The position numbers and the translations under genes are program-made. Below the pieces are notes generated by a model. It ran no database searches. It was not told the origin of the DNA and worked only from the letters and a program-made list of their open reading frames with translations. From Liolophura sinensis (lineage: Eukaryota > Mollusca > Polyplacophora > Chitonida > Chitonidae): DNA of 64,000 bases. Positions 11,958-24,500 of the stretch are shown here, piece after piece (position 1 is the stretch's first letter; each line of letters begins with the position of its first letter). The DNA is taken from positions 15,635,127-15,699,126 of the forward strand of contig NC_088297.1 in assembly GCF_032854445.1 (NCBI RefSeq), in the 5' to 3' direction.

Positions 11958-12085
11958 CCAAGGCCCACTAATTACTGCTAGTATTAGCACTGAAATTTGG
12001 TCGCGTAAGAAACAAGAAGAACTAACTGAGTAAGTTGCATGTTTCGTTCAAATGACGATGGTGTATGGAGTTCTGTTTTAAACAT

Positions 12086-13595
12086 GTACAGCCTGGTAAT
12101 CCATTGTCAGCATGTAAGGACAGCATGGTGATCCAGTGTCGACATGTAAGGACAGCATGGTGATCCAGTGTCGACATGTAAGGACAAAATGGTGATCCAG
12201 TATCGATATGTAAGGACAACATGGTGATCCATTGTCAGTATGTAAGGACAGCATGGTGATCCATTGTCAGCATGTAAAGACAACATGGTGATCCATTGTC
12301 AGCATGTAAGGACAACATGGTGATCCATTGTCAGCATGTAAAGACAACATGGTGATCCATCGTCAGCTTTTAAGGATAACATGGTGATCCAGTGTCGACA
12401 TGTAAGGACAACATGGTGATCCAGTGTTGACATGTAAGGACAACATGGTGATCCAGTGTCAGCATGTAAGGACAACGTGGTGATCCATTGTCAGCATGTA
12501 AAGACAACATGGTGATTCATTGTCAGCATGTAAGGACAACATGGTGATCCAGTGTCAGTACGTAAGGACAACATTGTGATCCAGTGTCGACATGTAAGGG
12601 CAGCATGGTGATCCAGTGTCGACATGTAAGGACAACATGGTGATCCAGTATCGATATGTAAGGACAACATGGTGATCCATTGTCAGTATGTAAAAACAAC
12701 ATGGTGATCCAGTAACGACATGTAAGGACAACATGGTGATCCATTGTCAGCATATAAGGACAACATGGTGATCCATTGTCAACATGTAAGGACAGCATGG
12801 TGATCCAGTGTCGACATGTAAGGACAACATGGTGATCCAGTGTCAGCTTGTAAGGATAACATGGTGATCCAGTGTCGACATGTAAGGACAGCATGGTGAT
12901 CCAGTGTTGACATGTAAGGACAACATGGTGATCCATTGTGAGCATGTAAGGACAGCATGGTGATCCAGTGTCAACATGTAAGGACAACATGGTGATCGAT
13001 TGTCAGCATGTAAGGACAGCATGGTGATCCAATGTCGACATGTAAGGACAGCATGGTGATTCAGTGTCGGCATGTAAGGACAACATGGTGATCCAGTATC
13101 GATATGTAAGGACAACATGGTGATCCATTGTCAGTATGTAAAAACAACATGGTGATCCAGTAACGACATGTAAGGACAACATGGTGATCCATTGTCAGCA
13201 TATAAGGACAACATGGTGATCCATTGTCAGGATGTAAGGACAACAGGGTGATCCATTGTCAGCATGTAAAGACAACATGGTGATCCATTGTCAGCATGTA
13301 AGGACAACATGGTGATCCATTGTCAACATGTAAGGACAGCATAGTGATCCATTGTCGACATGTAAGGACAACATGGTGATCCAGTGTCAGTACGTAAGGA
13401 CAACATGGTGATCCATTGTAAACATGTAAGGACAGCATGGTGATTCAGTGTCGACATGTAAGGACAACATTGTGATCCAATGTCGGCATGTAAGGACAAC
13501 ATGGTGATCCATTGTCAGCATGTAAGGACAGCATGGTGATCTATTGTCAGCATGTAAGGACAACATGGTGATCCATTGTCGATATGTAAGACGAG
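12086..13595. repeat. 32-bp satellite array R2 (~47 monomers)
   Basis: Same 32-bp monomer as R1. A block of four or more monomers with the variants GTATCGATATGTAAGG, GTCAGTATGTAAAAAC and GTAACGACATGTAAGG occurs at about 12650-12775 and again at 13090-13215. This shows expansion by multi-monomer blocks. Minus-strand ORFs (12523-12990 and others) are repeat artefacts. Confidence 0.97.
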
Positions 13596-13904
13596 CCTGG
13601 TAATTAAATGACGATATGTAAGTACAGCGCGATGTTCCAGTCTCATCATCTGATTCTTCATATAATCGTTTATCCCTTACGTGACAGAATAGCTGACATA
13701 CGAGAAGAGAAGGGATGTGCCATTGTCATTGATAGGTGTGTCCGATTTCTCGACAAAATGAAATCAGGAATTCAATTATTCAAATTTCATTCAGGATCGG
13801 GGATTTACACATTCCATGTGTTGTTTTGATTCTTTTCATGAGTTAAAGCTTGTCTCCCATTGCCAATATTAAGAACATATAGAGAGAGTATAGAAAAAAA
13901 ATGG

Positions 13905-14262
13905 ATGAATAAATGCTTGGGGTTTAACGTCGTACTTAACAATGTTTCAATCATATCTCGACGAGGACAAGGACACATACAAACAGAGCGAGCCCATGTC
14001 ACCAAAGTGCTGCCTCCACTGAAGTTTCATGCCGAAGACACCAGACATGACACCCCATTTAGTCACATTATACTGACATCGAGCCAATTAGTCATATGTT
14101 TTTCCTCTATAACATCTCATTTCCGGTTCTGATTAATTGCTCTAACCTCTCAGAGTTGAGACAAACAAGCGAGGCAACAACAAGTACCCACTTTTAATCT
14201 TCGGTATGAAGTGACCCAGGATTGATCCAGGGTCTCCCGGCTTATAGGCGGACGCTATAAGA
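13905..14262 (-). mobile_element. tRNA-derived SINE, family B (reversed), in block S2
   Basis: Starts GGGTTTAACGTCGTACTTAA then TTTCAATCATATCTCGACGA, the reverse complement of the family-B 3' end. It runs to a B-box-like GGATTGATCCAGGG near 14220. It corresponds to 49465-49770. Confidence 0.72.
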
Positions 14263-14759
14263 ATTAGGTAGTGTAGAAAAATGCTAAGATGTGAGAGAGT
14301 TTATGGCTAGTCGTTTGGTATTATTGTCTGCCTTTAATCTGAAATGTTAAGCTGTGAACATTTCTTTAGTATTGAAATCATACATCTTAAGTGCTGTAAA
14401 ATGTGAGTATCAACATTTTAAAATTTAGGCCGCATATACATTCATAATGCGGAACATTTTAAGACAAACGATTACCCTACTTCCTTAACCTTTCCGCATA
14501 TGAAAGAGCAACTTTCAGTGCAGTTTATGCAAATTTTAATTTGATTTGGTTGGTTGGATTGGCTAGTGTCAGTACTCCAGTGTCATAACGTATAATTGTA
14601 TCTGTCAACATGGAATAATGCATTCAGAATGTGCTTGAGTAAACAACATGCAAACGCACGAAAAGGTTGAAGAATTACGATACAAAATTTCGTAAGCATG
14701 TTGTCACATGCTAAATTTGTAATACTTTTACAGATACTAAATCTGCTAGCATGTAACAT

Positions 14760-14818
14760 TATACGACGTCGTATAAGTGAGATATTCTTGAGCGCAGCGT
14801 AAAACACCTATCAAATCA
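14760..14818 (+). mobile_element. RUDI-like SINE 3' tail fragment in block S2
   Basis: GTCGTATAAGTGAGATATTC and GTAAAACACCTATCAAATCA are the SINE 3' end. The rest of the element is missing. Confidence 0.7.
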
Positions 14819-15642
14819 CTATAACATAATAATAAATGCTTTCCCCCAAGAAGTCCACCATTGCCAAAATGTCGGAGTTAACATTACTAATGCTATAAAC
14901 AGTATAACATTTCAGTTCTTATGTCGCTAGTTCTTGTTGCTTACGATCAGGCGACCTGCTAAAATGCTGCGAAAATTAAGTGGCCGCTTTTCTTTGGTCG
15001 CAATATGGTTGCAGTGCATCGCGAGATGTGCAAGCATTACTCGCGCTCACTTGTAGGGTTCGCAATGTTTATCGCTAAATGTGGTACAGCTACCGTCGGG
15101 TCCTCACATGCTTGCAAGGATACATGTACATGTAGCCATTAGGCGAGAGCGCATGTGGGCGCGAAAAGTCTGGTCGCATACATTATGTCGTAAGGGCATC
15201 GAAAAGAGTCGCAATATATGATTGCTGTCGGTCCCTGTTGCGACGTTTCTGGCAATATAGACAACTCCGATCTGTTTCTGGTATCTATAGAGCCGATACT
15301 CGTATAACGCAAATGATAGGTCTACTTAGCTGACGGATGATAAATTTAGTTAAAGTCAATCGAATAAGTATCAGTGGATGTATTTCATAGGGCAATATAT
15401 GCCACACTTCATATAATACCTGTTTGACGTTTCTAAGTGATTTCGGCCATAATATAACTTAGAAAATGAAGCAATTATCAGATCTTTTTTCCGTATTGCC
15501 TTGATTAAATGTACGAAAATTTATTCCAGCGAACCCATTTTTAAACTAAATCCACTTGGGGAATAGAGTGATTTTTTATTGTGAAGCAGACAGAAGGAAA
15601 CAATAGTAAGTATTAAATCTGATATGCACATGAAATGTAGAC

Positions 15643-16065
15643 CTAGAATGTAACACAGGATATAGCGTACAAGCCCGTATTGCCAGTGCGGTTGGAAATG
15701 CCTAGAAAATCAAATTCGACGTATGAAAACTCGGAATCTAAAGTCCGACCAGAGATGTAATTGTCATAAACCGTAAATTTAACGTTGTCCACTATGGGTT
15801 TTAATTGATACGGCAGTATATTTACTTCTGTGTATAGGTAGAATCCATCTGGAAAATGGCATGCTTTGATACAAATTCCCAAGTTATATGGCCAGCTAGA
15901 CGGGTTGGCCATTTATGACGTCACCAGCTGTGATTTACCTGGTAGTAAATCTTTGGTTTTTGGTGGATTTAAAGTCATAATTACGTTCCTCGGAGGTCCT
16001 CCTGGTATCATAATGTTAAACAAATTATAATCTTTATACTTAAGACAAGTAGCTAAATCTGGACA
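15643..16065 (-). pseudogene. Broken coding remnant of unknown family, block S2
   Basis: Read on the minus strand from an AG at 16066-16067 (AATTAG/TGTCCAG), a frame runs about 50 codons, including IMIPGGPPRNVIMTLNPPKT. It meets one TAA at 15913-15915 followed directly by ATG in the same frame, then runs a further 89 codons (MANPSSWPYNLG to ISCVTF) to TAG. A consensus-like donor (CCAG/GTAAATC) at 15939/15938 could end an exon before the stop. The composition looks protein-like (aromatic- and Cys-containing, FYLYTEVNILPYQLKPIVDN), unlike the satellites. I do not recognise the family. It may be one or two exons captured in the duplicated unit. The second copy carries further lesions. Confidence 0.45.
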
Positions 16066-17452
16066 CTAATTATTAAAGCTCGCCACACCTCTTCAGTCCA
16101 CCCATTTTATTGTTAATTAAACTGCACGCCTGTAATTGATACGTAGCATACATTTATATATGATTTGTACTCGTTCACATTAAATAAAACCACAAAAGTA
16201 AATATAACTGCGTTTCAAATTCAAGGAGTGGCAATTTTATTTGGGGAAATTCTCACCGCAAGATCCAGGATATTGGGAAACCATTACATCTGTATATAAT
16301 CGTATATCCTTTTTTTTGATCAAAATCCTGCATATAAACATAACTTATACGTTATTTCAATCTGCAGGTTTTATAGCAACAATCATTATTCATCTCCCTT
16401 GAGTTCTGGGAGAGATACGTGTACGTTGGCAAATTCTGATCTCATTGGTGTGTGGCACAGCTCGTGCACTGAAAAACCAAATGTTTAACATTTAAACATC
16501 TCTGCAGCAGATAATAAATGTGCTTAATGTTTAATTGTAACGTGTTTAATACTTAAATACTTAAACATGTTTATCCAACAATTGATAATAAGGCCGCTTT
16601 ATAATGTTGATCATATACGTTGGAAACTTTAATTCACTCCGTTTAAGCAATAAACTCTTCAATTTACTACATAATTATTGCATTCAGGCTATACATTTGA
16701 GTATTTATAAAATACTGCATGTATTTATAAAATAAAGCAATATATTTTATGAAAAATACGTGTAAATCTGAAAAATAGACACACCTTGAACATGTTAAAA
16801 GTAACCATTTATTATAGTGTGTGCACTTGCTGCCGATCAAAATAGTTCATGAATTGCCTTAAATGTATAAAACAGATCAAATTATAGCTTTTGGAACTTT
16901 GGAATCATTTTAACGCTCTAAATAGTATAGGTACGAATCCGATATTTACTGAAAGGCATTAATTTGGTAAGCACGTTTATTATCTGTTGCAGAAATATGT
17001 TTAAATGATAAATATTTGTTTTTTCAGTGTGCATGTCACGTGATCTATAAGGCGCGTCTAGTTTTAGCTTGAAGTTGTGGTTGTCGTGTCATGTGAATAT
17101 TTTTAAGTGACGCGTAAAAACCCAATCAAAGAAATAAATCTATTCCATGGCGATTTCGTAATATTAATCGTGTCATATACGATTACCACATGCATGTACC
17201 ATTCAATATGAGAGTTCGCATTAAACACAGTTCACTGCTCCATTAAAACCAGTTTTCTTAAACATGATTTTTAGTATTAAAAAACAAAACAAAACAAAAA
17301 CAAAACAACGAATACATGGGCATTTACGCCCCTGTCTAAGTTTGGTTCTAATTTTACTGCGCCATGTTTGGCCTCAAGTTTACATGACATCTGTAGGTAC
17401 ATATGTACATGTATGGCTAAGACTCAGTACTACGACACAATTTGTTCATATG

Positions 17453-17604
17453 TGGGCCAATTTGTGAGCCAGAGGCATCTCACCAATGCGGTCACTGTGA
17501 GTTCAAGTCCAGGTCATGCTAGCTTCCTCTCCGGTCGTACGTGGGAAGGTCTGCAGCAACCTGCGGAGGGTCATGGGTCTCTGTCCGCGTCTCCTAGAAA
17601 AATT
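17453..17604 (+). mobile_element. RUDI-like SINE fragment in block P, copy 2
   Basis: Same truncated insertion as 7990-8143. Confidence 0.78.
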
Positions 17605-18480
17605 TGAACCGAAACTACAGTGTTTAACTGCGAATTACGGCCTTGTAATATTTCTGTTTTTACTAGAAATAAATGTAAACAAAATCAGGAACTGATGTTC
17701 ATGGAGCGATTCAATGCGAACTCGTTTTTACATGGGAGAATGATCATAAAGCTGAACTTTCTGCATTTTTTCTCCAGTAGCCGATTTATTCATATTCAGA
17801 AAACGTCAACCTCGGTATCTTGATCTTTTTATGCAATTTACTTAATTTTGTTAGTATTTGTTAGATCTGTTACGACCCGAAAATACGAAAATTAATGCAT
17901 TCACGAAAATTAATGAACATTACCATGTATGGATGTTGAAGATCACTGGGCAAAGTTCGTGCAAAATATATAGAGGCTTACGTTTCTTTCCATTCTCCGC
18001 GAAAGAAATTGTGACATATGACGTCAAAGAAAATGTTGTCACTGTTCTAGAATTACACCAAATGCTGTGTTGTCATCCCATTTAACATACAACCACATTA
18101 AAACAATATTGAAGGGACCAAGCATCGGGGATGCTGTTTCCACCAACAGAATCCTAGTTTTATGCAGGAATATAATTTAATTAAAAACGTACACCATAGA
18201 GAGAAAACTAAAGGAGCGACGGCAGTGTGATAGTTGGTAAATAGTTACACGAATATAACCGGTGAAATACGGCCTCTTGACTCCACCAGGGTATTGTACT
18301 ATCTGTTCGTGTAGATGCGTAAAAAGCAGCAATTTACACGCCCCCGTAGCACCATGGCTTAAGCAGAATTAAGTCAAAGAAAATGCAGTGATGGTAATCG
18401 TAATTTTGTATACGTCACTAGTCTAGAATTACTCAAAATGGGTGCCCACTTATGTAGGCATGCTCATGTACGGTTACTAT

Positions 18481-18754
18481 GTACACCAAAAAAATAAAAT
18501 AATAATAATCTGTTAATTTTAACAGAAAGTCTGTTGTCTGAGTGATTCTAGATTTTATTCAGTTATTGCAGCAGGCTATTCTCTTCAATATAACACACAT
18601 ATTCTACTAAATCAACATAAACATTCCGTTAGACTAACAGGATGTTATGTTGAAAATGACAGAATATTATGCGATAATAACAAAGTACATTGCATCATCA
18701 CTCAAACAACAGACTTTCTGTTAGAATTAACAGGTTAATTTTTTGAGTGTATAA
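18481..18754. mobile_element. MITE M1 in block P2
   Basis: Full-length copy with paired termini, orthologous within the duplication to 9021-9297. Confidence 0.8.
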
Positions 18755-19275
18755 GTGGGCTTTCATATCTGGGTTCCCCGTTCTGCAACAGCATTACGAA
18801 GACAGTATGACAGCATATTTATTTTATTTAGACTGTTTATTTTGATTTGGGTCTTAATGACCTAAACAAACATTTTTCACTTATACGACGGCGATTATAT
18901 CTGTTTGTGAATATAACCGGAGTGCCCAGAATAAACCAACCAATCCTTCGCTCGGTACCTAACAATCCCCCTGATTAAAATCCACTGCCTAAACAGCCAG
19001 AGCTGGATTCGATCACTGAGTGATGATAGAATGTATTCTGTTATCATAACATAATGTTTGTCTAGTACAACAGTTATGTTGAATTAATAGAATATGTGTG
19101 TTATATTTAAGAGGATAATCCGATGCAATATAACAGAATACCTTCTAGCATCATTCAGCCACACAATTTGTGCCTTTTTTTTTTTGCTTTTTGAGACTAA
19201 GAAATATCCCATGTCAAGTTTTGTATTTCTATGAGGAAAGATACATTTTCTGTCTTGGATGAGAAAGTACTGTTT

Positions 19276-19868
19276 TATTCCGAGTTCTCTGGTTTCCTCC
19301 ATCCGCAATGTATTACCCCGGGTTTTCTGGTTTCTTCCATCCGCAATGTTCTACCCCAAGTTCTTTGGTTCCCTCCATCCGCAATGTTTTAGCCCAAGTT
19401 CAACGGTTTCCACCATGTGTTATGTAACCCAAGTTCTCTGGTTTCCTCCATACGCAATGTTTCAGCACGAGTTCTCTGGTTTCCTACATCCGGAATGTTT
19501 TAGCCCGAGTTCTCTGGTTTCCTCCATGCGTAATGTACCCCGAGTTCTCTGGTTTCATCCATCCGCAATGTTTTAGCCCGAATTCTCTGGTTTCCTCCAG
19601 CGTAATGTACCTTGAGTTCTCTTGTTTCCTCCATCCGCAATGTTTTAGGCCCATTTCTCTGGTTTCGTTCATCCGCAATGTTTTGCCCCGAGTTCTCTGG
19701 TTTCCTCCATGCGTAATGTACCCCTTGTTCTCTGGTTTTCTCCGTCCGCAATGTTTTACCCCAAGTTTTCTGGTTTCCTCCATCCGCAATGTTTTACCCT
19801 CCAGCCGTAATGTTTTACCCCAAGTACACTGCTTTCCTCAAGCCGTAATGTTTTACCTCGAATTCTTT
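19276..19868. repeat. 38-bp minisatellite, copy in unit 3
   Basis: Co-linear with 3508-4100 and 9824-10418. Confidence 0.92.
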
Positions 19869-20624
19869 GATTTAATGAATCTGAACACTAATCCTTTAAG
19901 TCAGAAATGGTTTTGTGGAATCGACCCCAGTCACTTTAGTGACGTATTTACGTCATTTTAATGACGCTGATCATTACACTGAAGCGTCAATAGAGCGACA
20001 TCTCAAACGTAAGACCATACAGGAAAGGTATGACTATGAAAGCTGGTTAAGACCGCTATCATCATACCTTCGCACCATTGGTCCAATCGCTTCGTACTAT
20101 ATTGTTCTATCGCTTCGCAGTATCGTTCCATCGTCAGTGCGGTGATACGATAATGGCCTTATATTTAGTTGATTAAATATGATCCACTTTGGACTTCTGC
20201 TGGTATCCCACTGCGGGCGTTGGCGTCCAACTTGGCGTTCGACAGCGACCAATCTTCTCGGCCTTTTCTTTTTTCGCGATGATTTTTGGCAACATTGCAT
20301 CTCAACACTGTAGAGAGCTGCAACATCGCTGAAAAACTCGGTCACACACTCTTTCACCTAAACTTATCCCAAACAAGTAACAAGGATATTCAAACGCTTT
20401 GGCGAGATATAGTAGAGGACAACATTCTGACGAGATTCCAACGAGACTAAAAGGGTATTCAGTTGAGAATCTCGTGCAAACCTATCCATGGTTCTTCCAA
20501 TGAACTTTGACACCATTCAATAACAACATCTAGTGATAGGTAACAATGCATCACTGTACCACATGTTGCTAGTACATTGCGATAACACTGCGACCATCTA
20601 CGACAGATGACTGAGCTAGGATGC

Positions 20625-20830
20625 CGGGTATTTTTATTTACTTATTTATTTGTTTATTTATTTATTTATTTATTTTGTATTTTACACCGTTCTCAATAAT
20701 ATTTCGCTTATACGAAGGTGGCAGGCATTATGGTGGGAGGAAACCGGGCAGGACCCGGGTGAAACTCACGACCATCCACAGGTTGCTGCAAGACCTTCCC
20801 ACGTACGGTACGTCGAATGTTTTTAAATAC
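20625..20830 (-). mobile_element. RUDI-like SINE in block Q, unit 3
   Basis: Same insertion as in units 1 and 2. It shares the extra GTACG with unit 2, so units 2 and 3 are closer to each other than to unit 1 at this site. Confidence 0.82.
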
Positions 20831-21344
20831 GTTGAAAAAGGACCGACCCACAAAATGCTTGAGCGTTGCCGCTTCACAGGATCAGCACGCAGGCATAAAG
20901 GAAGGCATTACGCAACGCCGGGATGATTCATACAGTTCCAGGTGATCACCTGAGCGTTTGTGTGTGTCTTTTTTTTTCACTGCATGCAAGTCAGGAAAAA
21001 TTTCTCAACTCCACGTGACACCAGTGTAGTCATATAAACACACACACATATATACTGTGGCCAGGAGTTACTGACATTTACTAAACATATACCACAAGAG
21101 AATATATTTTCCGCGTTGTCCCAGGGTTGTGGATATACTGAGCGTTGTTTGCCGGCGTATGCTTCAAAAGAGAGCATACAAGGTCATGTGGGAAGTGCCG
21201 TCCAGAACTTCCGTGGAAAATGTGTTTTGTGTGTAGACAATGCACGTATACCATGACAAAGCGGTAAGACATAAATCCACATGTTTTTAAAAATAGATTA
21301 AGACTAGTCATATGTAGGCATTGATAGATTAACTGTGCGGCTGG

Positions 21345-21416
21345 TACTGACCGGGATTTGAACTTCTCCACAGTTGAACTGTAGCGCTCTACCACCTGAG
21401 CTAAAGAGAAATCCAA
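21345..21416 (-). repeat. tRNA-like sequence (pseudo-tRNA), unit 3
   Basis: Third copy of the element at 5572-5646, with the boxes intact and the outer stems unpaired. Confidence 0.58.
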
Positions 21417-21539
21417 GGCCCACTAATTACTGCTAGTATTAGCACTGAAATTTGGTCGCGTAAGAAACAAGAAAAACTAACTGAGTAAGTTGCACGTTTC
21501 GTTCAAATGACGATGGTGTATGGAGTTCTGTTTTAAACA

Positions 21540-24500
21540 TGTACAGCCTGGTATTCCATTGTCAGCATGTAAGGACAGCATGGTGATCCAGTGTCGACAT
21601 GTAAGGACAGCATGGTGATCCAGTGTCGACATGTGAGGACAAAATGGTGATCCAGTATCGATATGTAAGGACAATATGGTGATCCATTGTCAGTATGTAA
21701 GGACAACATGGTGATACAGTAACGACATGTAAGGACAACATGGTGATCCATTGTCAGCATATAAGGACAACATGGTGATCCATTGTCAACATGTAAGGAC
21801 AATATGGTGATCCATTGTCAGCATGTAAGGACAACATGGTGATCCATTGTCAGCATGTAAAAACAACATGGTGATCCATTGTCAGCTTGTAAGGATAACA
21901 TGGTGATCCAGTGTCGACATGTAAGGACAACATGGTGATCCATTGTCAACATGTAAGGACAACATGGTGATCCATTGTCAGCATGTAAGGACAATATGGT
22001 GATCCATTGTCAGCATGTAAGGACAACATGGTGATCCATCCTCAGCTTTTAAGGATAACATGGTGATCCAGTGTCGACATGTAAGGACAACATGGTGATC
22101 CAGTGTTGACATGTAAGGACAACATGCTGATCCAGTGTCAGCATGTAAGGACAGCATGGTGATCCATTGTCAGCATGTAATGACAGCATGGTGATCCATT
22201 GTCAGCATGTCAGGACAACATGGTGATTCACTTTCAGCATATAAAGAAAACATGGTGATCCAGTGTCAACATGTAAGGACAACGTGGTGATCCATTGTCA
22301 GTATGTAAGGACAACATGGTGATCCATTGTCAACATGTAAGGACAACATGGTGATCCGTTGTCAGCATGTAAGGACAACAGGGTGATGCAGTAACGACAT
22401 GTAACAACAACGTGGTGATCCAGTGTCGACATGTAAGGACAACATGGTGATCCAGTATCAATATGTAAGGACAACATGGTGATCCATTGTCAGTATGTAA
22501 GGACAACATGGTGATCCAGTAACGACATGTAAGGACAACATGGTGATCCATTGTCAGCATATAAGGACAACATGGTGATCCATTGTCAACATGTAAGGAC
22601 AACATGGTGATCCGTTGTCAGCTTGTAAGGACAACAGGGTGATGCAGTAACGACATGTAACAACAACATGGTGATCCAGTAACGACATGTAAGGACAGCA
22701 TGGTGATCCAGTGTCGACATGTAAGGACAAAATGGTGGTCCAGTGTCAACATGTAAGGACAACATGGTGATCCATTGTCAGCATGTAAAGACAACATGGT
22801 GATCCATTGTCAGCATGTAAGGACAATATGGTGATCCATTGTCAGCATGTAAAGACAACCTGGAGATCCAGTGTCAGCTTGTAAGGATAACATGGTGATC
22901 CAGTGTCGACATGTAAGGACAGCATGGTGATCCAGTGTTGACATGTAAGGACAACATGGTGATCCATTGTCAGCATGTAAGGACAGCATGGTGATCCATT
23001 GTCAGCATGTAAGGACAATATGGTGATCCATTGTCAGCATGTAAGGACAACATGGTGATCCATCCTCAGCTTTTAAGGATAACATGGTGATCCAGTGTCG
23101 ACATGTAAGGACAACATGGTGATCCATTGTCAGCATGTAAAAACAACATGGTGATCCATTGTCAGCATGTAAGGACAACATGGTGATCCATTGTCAGCAT
23201 GTAAAGACAACATGGTGATCCATTGTCAGCATGTAAGGACAACATGGTGATCCATTGTAAACATGTAATGACAACATGGTGATCCAGTGTAGACATGTAA
23301 GGACAACATGGTGATCCATTGTCGACATGTAAGGACAACATGCTGATCCATTGTCGACATGTAAGGACAACATGCTGATCCAGTGTTGACATGTAAGGAC
23401 AATATGGTGATCCAGTGTTGACATGTAAGGACAACATGGTGATCCACTGTAAACATGTAAGGACAACATGGTGATCCAGTGTAGACATGTAAGGACAACA
23501 TGGTGATCCATTGTCGACATGTAAGGACAACATGGTGATCCATTGTCGACATGTAAGGACAACATGGTGATCCAGTGTTGACATGTAAGGGCAAAATGGT
23601 GATCCAGTGTTGACATGTAAGGACAACATGGTGATCCAGTGTCGACATGTAAGGACAACATGGTGATCCACTGTCAACATGTAAGGACAGCATGGTGATC
23701 CAGTGTCGACATGTAATGACAACATGGTGATCCAGTGTTGACATGTAAGGACAACATGGTGATCCATTGTCAACAAGTAAGGGCAGCATAGTGATCCATT
23801 GTGGACATGTAAGGACAGCATGGTGATCCATTGTCGACATGTAAGGAGAGCATGGTGATCCATTGTCGACATGTGAGGACAACTCTGTGATCCATTGTCG
23901 GCATGTAAGGACAACATGGTGATCCAGTGTCAGTACGTAAGGACAACATTGTGACCCATTGTCAGCATGTAAGGACAGCATGGTGATCCATTGTCGACAT
24001 GTAAGGAAAACATTGTGATCCAATGTCGGCATGTAAGGACAACATGGTGATCTATTGTCAGCATGTAAGGACAACATGGTGATCCATTGTCAGCATGTAA
24101 GGACAACATGGTGATCCATTGTAAACATGTAAGGACAACATGGTGATCCAGTGTAGACATGTAAGGACAACATGGTGATCCAGTATCGGCATGTAAGGAC
24201 AACATGGTGATCCAATGTCAGGATGTAAGGAAAGCATGGTGATCCATTGTCAGCATGTAAAGACAACATGGTGATCCATTGTCAGCATGTAAGGACAACA
24301 TGGTGATCCATTGTCAGCATGTAAAGACAACATGGTGATCCATTGTCAGCATGTAAGGACAACATGGTGATCCATTGTAAACATGTAAGGACAACATGGT
24401 GATCCAGTGTAGACATGTAAGGACAACATGGTGATCCATTGTCGACATGTAAGGACAACATGCTGATCCAGTGTCGACATGTAAGGACAACATGCTGATC

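Larger units (their letters stand above)
13600..16375. repeat. Block S, copy 2 (first copy present)
   Basis: A 2.78-kb block between satellite R2 and block P2, repeated at 25422-28202 and absent from unit 1. Contents: a reversed family-B SINE (13905-14262), a fragment shared with 58738-58858, a RUDI tail (14760-14818), a CpG-richer stretch (14920-15270) with repeated GTCGCAAT, and a decayed coding remnant (15643-16065). Confidence 0.9.
9564..19017 (+). repeat. Tandem segmental duplication, unit 2 (Q-R-S-P)
   Basis: Blocks: Q 9564-12085, R 12086-13595, S 13600-16375, P 16376-19017. The junction with unit 1 reads GATTCGATCACT then GAGTGATGATAG. It joins the end of P to a point inside the left M1 MITE of Q with only CT shared between the parental sequences. 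Confidence 0.93.
16376..19017. repeat. Block P, copy 2
   Basis: Near-identical to 6899-9563, with the same internal SINE fragment (17453-17604) and M1 MITE (18481-18754). Here it is preceded by block S rather than directly by satellite. No gene recognised. Confidence 0.9.

Noticed and set aside
23162-24077. Minus-strand ORFs of 155-283 codons in the 32-bp array as a repetitive protein gene
   Set aside because: Overlapping frames shifted by 32 bp all translate the same pattern, there is no separate start, promoter or splice signal, and frames end wherever a TGCTGA monomer falls in phase.
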